The notes beneath the pieces were generated by a model. It did not search any database, had not been told where the DNA came from, and saw only the letters and a program-made list of their open reading frames with translations. A program made the position numbers and the translations under genes. A stretch of 61,382 nucleotides of DNA from an uncultured Verrucomicrobiota bacterium (GTDB lineage Bacteria; Verrucomicrobiota; Verrucomicrobiia; Limisphaerales; UBA9464), in NCBI GenBank assembly GCA_903842505.1, contig CAIMMI010000289.1:1-61382 (forward strand), read 5' to 3'. How positions within the stretch are numbered: the first letter of the stretch is position 1; the number at the start of each line of letters is the position of its first letter. Below are positions 10,191-19,100 of this stretch, piece after piece.

Positions 10191-11717
10191 ATGCAGACGC
10201 TTGCCATTGAGTACCTGCGCGCAACAGCGCAGCGATTTCCGGAGAGGGTCGCCCTGGTCGACGGGGATCGGCGGATCACGTTTGCCGGGTTGTGGGAGCA
10301 GGGCGTGGCTTTGGCATCGGCGATCCTGCAGGCGGGCGTGGGCGGGAATATCCCGGTGCTGCTGGAAATCCCGAAATCCATCGAAGCGGTGGTGGGGTTG
10401 GTGGCGGTGCAGTTGACGGGGAACATCTACGTTCCGGTGGATCTCGCGGCGCCGGCGGCGCGGCGGGAGAGCGCGCGGTTGGTGTTGGGAGACCATGGCC
10501 GGTTGGGTTTCGTGCAGGGCGAGTTTGTCTGGGATGGGGTCGGGTTGGGCCCGGTTGGGAAGTGGTCGGGGAAAGGGTTGCCGGAGGCGGTGGGCCGACG
10601 GGTGGCGAAGCGGAACAGCACGGATCCCTTGTATGTGATCTTCACGTCCGGGACGACGGGGGTGCCGAAGGGCGTGACCATCGCGAATGCCTCGGTGATC
10701 GACTACATCGACTGGGCGGTGCGGGTGTACGGAGTGACGGAGGAGGACTCGATCGCGAGCCAGGCGCCGTTCTTCTTCGATAACTCGGTCCTGGATCTCT
10801 ATCTGATGATGGCGCGGGGCGCGACGCTGCACCTGTTGGCTCCGATGGTGCTGATGTTTCCGGCGACGCTGGTCGAGTACCTGCGGGATCAGGAGATCAC
10901 GATGCTGTTCTTTGTGCCGTCGCTGCTGAGCAACCTGGCGTCGCTGGACATGCTGGCGCAGTACTCGTTGCCGCGGTTGAACAAGATCCTGTTCGCGGGG
11001 GAAGTGATGCCATTGCCGACGTTGAAGTACCTGCGACGGCACTTTCCCGAGGCGTTGCTCTCGAACCTGTACGGACCGACGGAGATCACGGTGGATGCGA
11101 TCTACTGGGTCGCGGGGGATGCGGCATCGCTGGAGCGGTTGGATTCGGTGCCGTTGGGGTGGGCTTGCGAGAATTCGGAGATCCTGTTTCTGGACGAGGA
11201 GAACCGGTTGGTTGCGGTGCCGGACGTGCAGGCGGAGATCTGTGTGGGAGGGGTGGGCGTTGGGTTGGGGTACTGGAACAACCCGGAAAAGACGCGGGAA
11301 GTGTTCATCCAGCATCCGGGCCATCCCGCGTACCGGGACAACGTCTACAAGACGGGCGACCTGGGTTACGTGTCGTCACGGGACGGTTTGATCTACTTCA
11401 ACGGGAGGAAGGATCATCAGATCAAGCATCAGGGTTACCGCATTGAGTTGGGCGAGATCGAGACGGCCCTTTTGAAGCTGCCCGGAGTGCACCAGTGTTG
11501 CGTGCTCTACGATGCCGAGCGGAAGGAAATCGTGGCGTGGCATTCGCCGGTGGCTGGACTGGATGCCCGGAAGATGCAGGCTGCGCTGCGCGGTGCGCTT
11601 CCGGCGTACATGGTGCCCCGCCGTTTCGTGGTGGTGGAGGCCCTTCCACTGACTGCGAACGGCAAGGTGGACCGCGCTGGACTCTGGACCCTCTACCAAA
11701 AGACCCACCATGGCTGA
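10191..11717 (+). CDS. Amino-acid/acyl adenylating ligase, DltA-like
   Basis: A 508-residue ANL-superfamily enzyme that should activate a carboxylic acid (D-alanine in true DltA) with ATP and load it on a carrier protein. The adenylation P-loop F-T-S-G-T-T-G-x-P-K-G, the Y-G-P-T-E motif, Y-K-T-G-D-L-G and the C-terminal catalytic lysine in L-T-A-N-G-K-V-D-R are all present. Length fits stand-alone DltA. The ATG at 10191 is chosen because AGGGGA precedes it by four bases and the homologous region begins there; a GTG at 10134 lacks such support. The stop overlaps the carrier-protein start by 8 bases, so translation is probably coupled. The substrate cannot be read from the sequence, so D-alanine is only one possibility. 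Confidence 0.85.
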   Translation: MQTLAIEYLRATAQRFPERVALVDGDRRITFAGLWEQGVALASAILQAGVGGNIPVLLEIPKSIEAVVGLVAVQLTGNIYVPVDLAAPAARRESARLVLGDHGRLGFVQGEFVWDGVGLGPVGKWSGKGLPEAVGRRVAKRNSTDPLYVIFTSGTTGVPKGVTIANASVIDYIDWAVRVYGVTEEDSIASQAPFFFDNSVLDLYLMMARGATLHLLAPMVLMFPATLVEYLRDQEITMLFFVPSLLSNLASLDMLAQYSLPRLNKILFAGEVMPLPTLKYLRRHFPEALLSNLYGPTEITVDAIYWVAGDAASLERLDSVPLGWACENSEILFLDEENRLVAVPDVQAEICVGGVGVGLGYWNNPEKTREVFIQHPGHPAYRDNVYKTGDLGYVSSRDGLIYFNGRKDHQIKHQGYRIELGEIETALLKLPGVHQCCVLYDAERKEIVAWHSPVAGLDARKMQAALRGALPAYMVPRRFVVVEALPLTANGKVDRAGLWTLYQKTHHG

Positions 11718-11976
11718 CCCGGCTGACATCTCGCGACGTATCGGGGAGTTCTTCGAAGCGGAGTTCCCGCGTTCCGACGCGGTCCTGACGGACACGACGG
11801 ACCTCTTGAGGGACTGGTTGGTGGATTCGGCAGGAATCGTCAGCACGACGTTGTTCCTGGAGTCCGAGTTCGGGATCCAGATGCGGCGTGCGGACATCAA
11901 TGCGGTGCATTTCCAGAGCATCCGATCGTTGACAGCCTACGTCGTGGGGCGACTGGCGAATCCCCGAGGAAAATGA
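11710..11976 (+). CDS. Acyl/peptidyl carrier protein, DltC-like
   Basis: An 88-residue acidic carrier protein. The phosphopantetheine attachment serine is most likely in L-V-D-S-A-G-I (about residues 38-44), a variant of the usual D-S-L/x. A short helical region follows, ending in R-S-L-T-A-Y-V. It overlaps the upstream ligase by 8 bases and the downstream MBOAT gene by 4 (ATGA), which places it as the carrier for the residue activated by the ligase. It is small and divergent, so the call leans on gene order as much as on sequence. Confidence 0.8.
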   Translation: MADPADISRRIGEFFEAEFPRSDAVLTDTTDLLRDWLVDSAGIVSTTLFLESEFGIQMRRADINAVHFQSIRSLTAYVVGRLANPRGK

Positions 11977-13685
11977 GCGGCCTTCTGGGTGGGGCACCGG
12001 TGACGCCGGAAGAGCAGCGGAGGAACAACGGGCATCGGCACGGATGGGTGCTGGCGGTGCTGGGGGTGTTGTTCGTCTATCTCTATTGCTTCACCCATAT
12101 CGACCGGCGACTGGGCCTTCCGGCGCCACAGGATCTGGCGGAGCGGATGGGGATCCGAGTGGACCATGTCTTCGACAGCGACCGGAATGTGGACAGTGAG
12201 ATCCACGTTTCCTACAACGCGGAGACCTACTCGAACGACGACGAGCGGATGGTGTTGTTCCTCGGGGTGGGTGTGGCGTTCGTGCTGGTTTACTACCTTC
12301 CGGTGGCGTGGAAACGGCAGGCATTGCTGGCGGTGACGGTGGTGTTGGCGGTGGTGCTTTACGGTTGGGCAGGAATCGCGCTGTTCGTGGCGGCGCACAT
12401 GGGGGTGTACCTGATCCTGCACCCGGGTTTGGGGCCGCGTCCGGGATACGCCGCGTTGGCGGGATTTCTGGCGGGATCGGCGATGGTATCGAAGTCCGGG
12501 GGCATGCTGGCGGTGATGTATGGGACCTTGTGGGCGGCGATGGGAGCGGCGTTCTATCGGTTTGTGGTGTTGCCGGGCCTGGGCGTGCCGCGGTTGGCGT
12601 CGGTGCTGCGGGTGGTGGCCGTGCAGTCGGCGATGATCGTGGTCTTTGCCGGGGCGATCCTGAATGGGTTGGGTGGGGGTGAATGGTCGTTGCCGCTGGG
12701 AGTGATGCTCTTCTTTTGGAATTGGGAACGGTTGATGATGTACCACATCGACCATCAGGACGGGTTGGTGCCGGAGGATATCCCGCTCGACCGGTACCTG
12801 GGCGTCTTCCTTTCGCCGGGAACGATTCCGAACTGGAACTGGGGAGTTACGATCGGGCAGGGGTACGCGTACGTGGAGAACAACTTTCTGGCGGAGGACA
12901 AGAACCACCTGATCCGGAAGGGGCTTCAGTTGTACGGGGTGGCGCTGGTCTACATCGTGTTTGGCGACTGGGGACACGAGTGGTTGGTGAAGTTCCTCCG
13001 CTCGCAGGACCTGTATGTGTTCCACCGGGTGAAGAACCTTTCCCGGTACTTTGCGAATGGGGGTGAGGTGAGCACCCCGACGGTTTTGCTGACGACGTTC
13101 ATCGATGTCTTCCGGTGGATGGTTCTGTGGGGTGGGGTGGTCCACTTCAAGGTCGGGACGTGGCTGGTGTGCGGGTACAAGTGTGACCCGTACTTCAACC
13201 GGCCGTGGATGGCGACCAACCTGGTGACCCTGTGGAGTCGGTTCACCTTCCACTACCGCGAGTTCCTGGTGCGGGCCTTTTACTATCCGGCGTTCTTCGC
13301 GATGCCGAAGGTGGCGCGGTCGGTGCGGATCGTGTTGTCGACGCTGGCGGCGGCGACGTTCGGGAACTTCGTCTGGGGGCACATGAGCGAGGCCTTCTTC
13401 TACAAGCGGATCCGGTTCGAGAGCCTGCTCGATATCCTGCCGACGTGGCCGTACTTCGTGCTGATCGGGGTGGGCATCTCGGTGTCGGAGTTGTGGCTGC
13501 TGAGGAAGAAGCGGCTACGGCGGAAGCCGTGGACGTTGGACAAGTGGCTGCCGCTGGATGTGCTGGCGGCTTACGGGACGCTGCAGTTCTACGGGTTGAT
13601 CCACGTGTTCTTTTACCGGCACGACGGGGGTTCGACGTGGAACGACACGCGGTTGTTCCTGATTGGCTTCGGGATTCACCTCTGA
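11973..13685 (+). CDS. MBOAT-family membrane O-acyltransferase, DltB-like
   Basis: A 570-residue polytopic membrane protein with about ten or more hydrophobic segments, beginning with one at residues 24-40. The C-terminal half has MBOAT-like features: W-x-R-F-T-F-H-Y-R-E-F-L near 420-432, and a conserved-type histidine in W-G-H-M-S-E-A-F-F near 468-477. In DltB, the homologous protein moves a D-alanyl group from its carrier across the membrane. The gene overlaps the carrier gene by ATGA. It is longer than typical DltB (about 400 residues) because of an N-terminal part containing a soluble loop (about 45-85). No DltD partner follows; the next gene is convergent. Confidence 0.8.
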   Translation: MSGLLGGAPVTPEEQRRNNGHRHGWVLAVLGVLFVYLYCFTHIDRRLGLPAPQDLAERMGIRVDHVFDSDRNVDSEIHVSYNAETYSNDDERMVLFLGVGVAFVLVYYLPVAWKRQALLAVTVVLAVVLYGWAGIALFVAAHMGVYLILHPGLGPRPGYAALAGFLAGSAMVSKSGGMLAVMYGTLWAAMGAAFYRFVVLPGLGVPRLASVLRVVAVQSAMIVVFAGAILNGLGGGEWSLPLGVMLFFWNWERLMMYHIDHQDGLVPEDIPLDRYLGVFLSPGTIPNWNWGVTIGQGYAYVENNFLAEDKNHLIRKGLQLYGVALVYIVFGDWGHEWLVKFLRSQDLYVFHRVKNLSRYFANGGEVSTPTVLLTTFIDVFRWMVLWGGVVHFKVGTWLVCGYKCDPYFNRPWMATNLVTLWSRFTFHYREFLVRAFYYPAFFAMPKVARSVRIVLSTLAAATFGNFVWGHMSEAFFYKRIRFESLLDILPTWPYFVLIGVGISVSELWLLRKKRLRRKPWTLDKWLPLDVLAAYGTLQFYGLIHVFFYRHDGGSTWNDTRLFLIGFGIHL

Positions 13686-13712
13686 GGGAGCGCAGGGGAA
13701 GGGGGGTATTCC

Positions 13713-13736
13713 CGCAGTGACGCAGAGGCGCAGTGG
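13713..13736. repeat. Three 8-base tandem units, CGCAG(T/A)G(A/G)
   Basis: Three consecutive imperfect copies (CGCAGTGA, CGCAGAGG, CGCAGTGG) lie in the 127-base gap between the convergent MBOAT and AAA+ genes. Sequences of the kind GACGCAGAGGCGCAG are familiar as dispersed intergenic repeats in many environmental bacteria; that this is such an element is inference. No hairpin with a T-tract was found in this gap. Confidence 0.4.
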
Positions 13737-13812
13737 GGTGGGTGGGTGCTGGCGGTGGGGAGAGGGAAGGCTTGTCTGCCTTGCCGGCTCGGTGGCGTTG
13801 CGGGCGGGGGGC

Positions 13813-16149
13813 TCAGCGGGACCTGGTGGGTTGCTTGGCGGGGTCGGGTTGGTGGGTGACGCGGGTGGATCCGTCGTCGGCGCAGTCGAGGTGGAGGTTT
13901 CCCGGAGCGGGGTGGGGGTGGGCGACGCGCCAGCGGGCGATGGGGATGGCGACGAGGAGTTCGAGGGTGCGTTGGAGGGGGCGCGCGCCGAGTTGGCGGT
14001 CATATCCGGCGCGGGCGACGGCCTGGACGACGGACTCGGACCAGGTGAGACGAAGGCCTGCTGCGGCGAGGCCTTCGCGGGAGGCGAGGTCGTGGAGTTC
14101 CTTGCGGGCGATGGATTCGATGTTGGAGGCCGTGAGGGGTAGGAACGTGATGACCTCGTCGAGACGGTTGAAGAACTCGGGTCGGAAGAAGCGTGCCACT
14201 TCGCCGGCGTAGTCCGTCTGTTCCGCGTTGGCGAATCCCATGCCGCGGGCGGCTTCGGCGCCGAGGTTGGAGGTCAGGATGATGACGGCGCTGCGGAACC
14301 AGGTGATCCGGCCGAAGCGGTCGGTGAGTCGGCCTTCGTCGAGGAGTCCGAGGAGGACGTCGAAGACCTCTGGGGCGGCCTTCTCGATCTCGTCGAAGAG
14401 GACGACACAGAACGGTTGGCGTCGGACGCGTTCGATCCAAGCGGACGGGCGCCCCTGGGAATCGAGGAGGAGGCGGCGGGCGGCGCCCCAACCGCTGAAC
14501 TCGCTCATGTCGAGTCGGACGAGGCGGTCCTTTTGTTGGCCGGCGCCGAAGCAGAAGTCGACGAGGGTGCGGGCGAGAGCGGTTTTTCCGACGCCGGTGG
14601 GACCGCAAAAGAGCAGGACGCCGAGGGGGCGGCCGGGGTCATTGAGGCCGGTCTTGATGGCGGCGACGAGGCGTGTGGCGGCCTCGGCGGCTGCGGGTTG
14701 GCCGATCACCTGGGACGAGAACTTGCGGGAGAGATCGTGGGTATCGAGGGGCAGGTCATCCCGTAGGAACAGTTCGGGGAGGCCGGTATCGCGGACGAAG
14801 GCGGCGACGGCATCGGCATCGGTCAGTTCGCGGGGGGTGGTGGGGGTTTTGGCGCGGCGGCGGGCTTCGGTGACGGAGCGGATGAAGGCGGCGGCGGGGC
14901 CGGGGAAGGCCGAGTAGGGTTGGAAGCGTCGGAAGATGCGGTGGACGCGGGTCACGAAGCCGGGTCGCAGGGACAGGCCGGCAGCGGAAGCGCGGGTCTC
15001 GGCGATGCGGGTGAGGACGCGGTCGACCTCGGGTTCGGAGAAGGAGGGGACATGGACGGGTTGGCAGACGTCGAGGAGGCCGGGCAGGAGGCGGCGGCAG
15101 GCTTCGAGTTCGGCGGGGCTGGCTTCGCCGACGAGGCGGATCTCGCTGCGCTGGAGGTAGGGCAGGAGAAAGGCGGCCACGCTGTTGGCCGGGCCCTGGC
15201 CACCGACCGAGACGAGTTCGAGAAGGTTCTCAACGCAGAAGATCCCGTCGATGGTGGCGAGTTGGCGGATGAACTCCTCGCATCGTTCCTCCCATTCGCC
15301 GAGGTAGCGCATCCCGGCGATCATGCGCGCGCCGGTGCCGCGCCAGAATCGGTAACGGCCCAGGTCCGACGAATCTTCGTCCTGGGGTTCTGAGTCCTTG
15401 GTCCGGCTGCGGGAGAGTTTGCGGACGGCGTCGAGGAGGACGGTGGACTTTCCGGAGCCGGGTTCGCCGACGAGGACGAGGCTGGTTTTCTCCTGGGTCA
15501 GGAGATGTTGGAGGCGGGCGACGAGGGGGTCGCGTTCGTAGGCAGCGGAAGAGGCAGAGGCACGGTGGCGGTCCTGAAGGAGTGGGTCGGCGACGGTGAA
15601 GAGGACCTTGAGATCGGGGCGGGACTCCGGGGGCGGGCGGCGTTCCGAGCCGACCTTTTGGCGGAGGACGATTTCGTCGAGTTGGCAGTTGGCGGGAGGG
15701 ATCCGGAGGGCGACCTGGGAGGGATTGAGATTGCGGAGGGATTCCTTCACGTAGTGGGCGACGAGGCCTTTGAGGTCGCCGTTGGACTGGAAGGTGAACT
15801 GGACGGAGAAGTGGGGAACGACGCAGAGAGGAAGGCCGGACTCCTGCATGCCGACGACGCAGGGGACGAGCATGGGGATGGACTCCGGGCAGGGGACGAA
15901 GCGTTGGCCGGACTGGTACTGGGGGCGGACGTCGACGCGGACTTCGACCAGGCGGCATTCCTGGAGTTCGGGTTCCGCGACCCACGGTTCATTCTGGAGA
16001 TTCCACTCGATGAGTTCGCGGAGTTGGTGGAGGACCTCGGTCCGGGTGGTGGCGGAGGCGGCCGGGGTTTCGAGTTCGTTGACGATGGTTCCGGAGTGAT
16101 GTCCGGCCGAATCCGCCCAGAGCAGGACTGGGTAGCGTCGGGTGATCAT
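13813..16149 (-). CDS. Divergent Clp/Hsp100 double-AAA+ ATPase, third gene of cassette (C)
   Basis: A 778-residue protein with an unrecognised N-terminal region (1 to about 215), then two AAA+ modules. D1 has Walker A G-E-P-G-S-G-K-S (about 226-237) and a pore-loop-like R-Y-L-G-E-W-E-E-R, but its Walker B position reads V-E-N instead of D-E (about 303-316). D2 keeps G-P-T-G-V-G-K-T (about 511-523), L-F-D-E-I-E-K-A (about 581-590), T-S-N-L-G, the arginine finger in R-P-E-F-F-N-R and sensor-2 G-A-R-P-L-Q-R. The D2 pore loop lacks G-Y-V-G. A tripeptide M-G-F (about 637-639) sits where ClpA/C/X carry their ClpP-binding loop. There is no ClpB middle coiled coil. The ATG overlaps the upstream stop as ATGA. 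Unlike its two partners it ends soon after D2. Confidence 0.85.
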   Translation of the reverse strand: MITRRYPVLLWADSAGHHSGTIVNELETPAASATTRTEVLHQLRELIEWNLQNEPWVAEPELQECRLVEVRVDVRPQYQSGQRFVPCPESIPMLVPCVVGMQESGLPLCVVPHFSVQFTFQSNGDLKGLVAHYVKESLRNLNPSQVALRIPPANCQLDEIVLRQKVGSERRPPPESRPDLKVLFTVADPLLQDRHRASASSAAYERDPLVARLQHLLTQEKTSLVLVGEPGSGKSTVLLDAVRKLSRSRTKDSEPQDEDSSDLGRYRFWRGTGARMIAGMRYLGEWEERCEEFIRQLATIDGIFCVENLLELVSVGGQGPANSVAAFLLPYLQRSEIRLVGEASPAELEACRRLLPGLLDVCQPVHVPSFSEPEVDRVLTRIAETRASAAGLSLRPGFVTRVHRIFRRFQPYSAFPGPAAAFIRSVTEARRRAKTPTTPRELTDADAVAAFVRDTGLPELFLRDDLPLDTHDLSRKFSSQVIGQPAAAEAATRLVAAIKTGLNDPGRPLGVLLFCGPTGVGKTALARTLVDFCFGAGQQKDRLVRLDMSEFSGWGAARRLLLDSQGRPSAWIERVRRQPFCVVLFDEIEKAAPEVFDVLLGLLDEGRLTDRFGRITWFRSAVIILTSNLGAEAARGMGFANAEQTDYAGEVARFFRPEFFNRLDEVITFLPLTASNIESIARKELHDLASREGLAAAGLRLTWSESVVQAVARAGYDRQLGARPLQRTLELLVAIPIARWRVAHPHPAPGNLHLDCADDGSTRVTHQPDPAKQPTRSR

Positions 16150-19100
16150 GGGGCGGTTGGGTGGAGGGCGGCGACAGCGCGGGCGAGGGCGTCGTCGATG
16201 GCGGGAGGGAGTGGCAGCGCCGAGAGGAGGAATGCCCGGGCGTCGTCGTTGGATGCGGTGTTCGGGGCGAGGCGTTCGCCGGAGCTGAGGTCGTGGACTT
16301 CCTCGATGACGGGGAAGAGGGCGATGCTGGGCATGACGGCCCGTGCACGGAAACGGACCAGACCGAGGGCGTCGAGGCGGGGAACGAAGTCGGCGGGTTG
16401 CAGGGTCTCGACCCGGGCGTGGGCCTCGGCGAGGGAGTTCATCGGGATCACTTGGGTATGGGTGAAGCGGACGGATCCGTCGGGTTGGTCGACGAGCATC
16501 CAGTGCGAGCCGGTTTGGAGGATGCGGAAGAGTTGGATGCCCTGGGCGACGAAGAGGTTATTGCCGGTCCCGAGGATGCGGCGGCGGCGCGTGTGGATGC
16601 GGACGGATTCGTGCTGGAAGCCGGCGAACTGGTCGAGGGAGGCGTGGATGAGGGAGAGTTTGCCGATGCAGTCGACCTTTTCGGGATCGCCGAGGGAGCT
16701 TTCGAGGACGAGTGCGACCTGATGTTCCGGGGAGCCGGAGGAGAGGGCGTGGAGGAGGGCGATTTCGCGGAAGAGGGATTCGAGGCCGGAGGCTTCGCTG
16801 GCCGGATCGGGGTTTTCGCGGTCGGCGAGGTCGGCGAGATCGGCTTGGAGTGCGGCGGCGGCGCGTTGACGGACGAGGCGGGAGCGGGTGGAGTCGTGGG
16901 AGTGGGAGACGACCTTGACGGGTTTTGGGGAAGGGCGGCGGTTGATGGTGGGGCGCGCGCGGAGGTTGTCGGGGGTGGCTTCGACGGTGGCGAGGAGTCG
17001 TTGGATGTGGTCGAGGCGTTCGCGGCAGAGGAAGTACCGTGCGTGTTGGCGAGGGATGCGGCCGAGTTCGATGGGGCCGGAGGGGGCTTCGGGTTCGAGT
17101 TGGGCGCGGATGGCTTCGACGACGTCCTCGATGACGTCGAGGAGGAACTCCGGGCAACCGGCGGCGAGGTGTTGGGCGAGTTCGCGGGCGCGGCGAGGCC
17201 AGTGGACGGAGAGGGACGCGAGTTCGACGGTCCGCGTCTGGAGTTCGAATCCGGAGGAGTCCGCGTGGAGTTGGGCGACGAGCGGGGCGGTATCGGTGAC
17301 GTTGGCGAGGCGGGTGGCGAGCGGTTGGGCGATCTCGCGTTCAACGACGCGTTTGAGGGCGCGGGCGCCGAGTTGCGGGTGGTAGCCGAGTTGGACGAGG
17401 CGGTCGATGGCTGGAGGAGTGGTGAGGAGGAGGCAACGGCGACGGCGCAGGCCATCGCGTTCCAGGACCTGGTTGACCAGGCGGCGGGCGATTCGTTCGA
17501 GTTGGGTTCGGTCGAGGCTGCGGAAGGGAATGACGCGGTCGAGTCGGTTGAAGAACTCGGGGCGGAAGAACTGTTCGGCGGCGCGGAGGTAGATGGCGTC
17601 TTCGGAACCGGGTTCGGAGGTGGAGCTGAAACCGAGGCGCGAGCGGGCTTCGCGTGCGCCGAGGTTGGAGGTGAGGAGGATGACGCTCTGGGAGAAGTCG
17701 GCGACGCGACCGAGGGCGTCGGTGAGGCGGCCTTCGTCGAGCACGGCGAGGAGGAGGTCGGAGACCTCCGGGGCGGCCTTCTCGAATTCGTCGAGGAGGA
17801 CGATGCTGAAGGGTTGGCGGCGGATGGCGCTGGTGAGGAGTCCGTCGGGGTCGGCGGGAGTTCCGGTGAGGCGGGCGGTGCTGGCGCCGTCGACGAATTC
17901 GTTCATGTCGAGGCGGAGGAGTCGGTCCTCGGATCCGAAGAGGAGTCTGGCAAGGGCCTTGGCGGATTCGGTCTTTCCGACGCCGGTGGGGCCGAGAAGG
18001 AGGAAGGTTCCGAGGGGTCTGCCTGGGTCGTTGAGACGGGCCTTGAGGGTGACGAGGATGTCGGCGAAGGCGTGGAGGACCTGGTCCTGACCGAGGACGC
18101 CGGTGCGGAGTTCGCGGAGGATGGCCTCGCGGTTGAGGGTCTTCTGGTCATCAAGGACGGTGAGGCGGAGGCCGCTGATGCGGTGGAATTCGGCGAGGAC
18201 CGTTTCGCGGTTGATGGTGACGCCTGCGTTGCGGTTGGCGAGGTGGCGGAGGAAGGCGGCGGCCTTTCCGGGGAAGGCGGCGTCGCCGGCGTGGCGTCGC
18301 TGGAGTTCGTAGACGGCGGGGACGACCTCGACGTCGAAGCGGCAGCGGTGTTCGAGTTCGAGGCGACGGGAGACGTCGATGAGGACGCGGAGGATCTGGG
18401 GTTCGGGAGGTTCGGCGAGAGGGATGACGTGGAACAGGTCGGCGAATGCGCGGTCGCGTTCGCGGAGGATGCGCCAGGCCTCCGGGGTGATCTCGGCGAG
18501 GACGCGGACGGCGCGGCGGGTGAGGGCCGGCTTCAGGACGTGGGCGATGCTGAGGTCGGAGGCGTTGCTGTGGCCGGCAGTGAAGAGGCCGAGAAGGTCG
18601 TCGAAGTAGAGGGTTCGGTCGCGGCGGGCGGCGTGGTCGAGGATGGCGGTGACGCGACTTTCCCATTCGCCGAGGTGGCTCATGCCGCTGATGAGGCGCA
18701 TGGGGGAGAGGAGCCAGATTTCGCGGCCGCTGGCGTATTTCTCGCGTTTCCGGGCGGCGATGCGCCAAGCGAGTTCGTGGAGGAGGGTCGTCTTGCCGAC
18801 CTTGCGGGGACCGACGAGGACGATGGGGCGGCGGTCTGAAGCGGAGAGGAGGCGGGCGAGTTCGTCGACTTCGCGGTCGAGTCCGACGGCGCGCTGGAGA
18901 TCGTCCGGGTAGAGGGCGTGGAGGGGTCGGCCGATGCGACGGAGTTCGCGTTCGCCATCGATCTTTTCCTCTTCGCCGAAGAGGAGGGTGCGGGAGGGCT
19001 TGGAGGGAGCCTTGGCCAGAGCGCCGGGTTGGAGTGCAATGGGGAGGACGGCAAGGCGGGCGCGGCCGGCGAGAGCGTGTTCGGAGAGTTCGAGGAATCC

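Noticed and set aside
10080-11324. Minus-strand frame of 414 codons opposite the ligase gene
   Set aside because: Composition is dominated by Arg/Pro/His/Gln, typical of antisense reading of a GC-rich gene; the plus strand encodes a complete adenylation enzyme.
11937-13382. Minus-strand frame of 481 codons opposite the MBOAT gene
   Set aside because: It is a His/Arg/Pro/Gln-rich shadow, while the plus strand shows membrane helices and MBOAT motifs.
16161-18839. Very long open frame on the plus strand (892 codons) opposite the second ATPase, and others at 15505-16722 and 20021-21031
   Set aside because: Their translations are low-complexity Glu/Gly/Ala/Val strings with no domain, and they lie exactly antisense to well-conserved AAA+ genes. 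High GC content with biased codon third positions produces such mirror frames.
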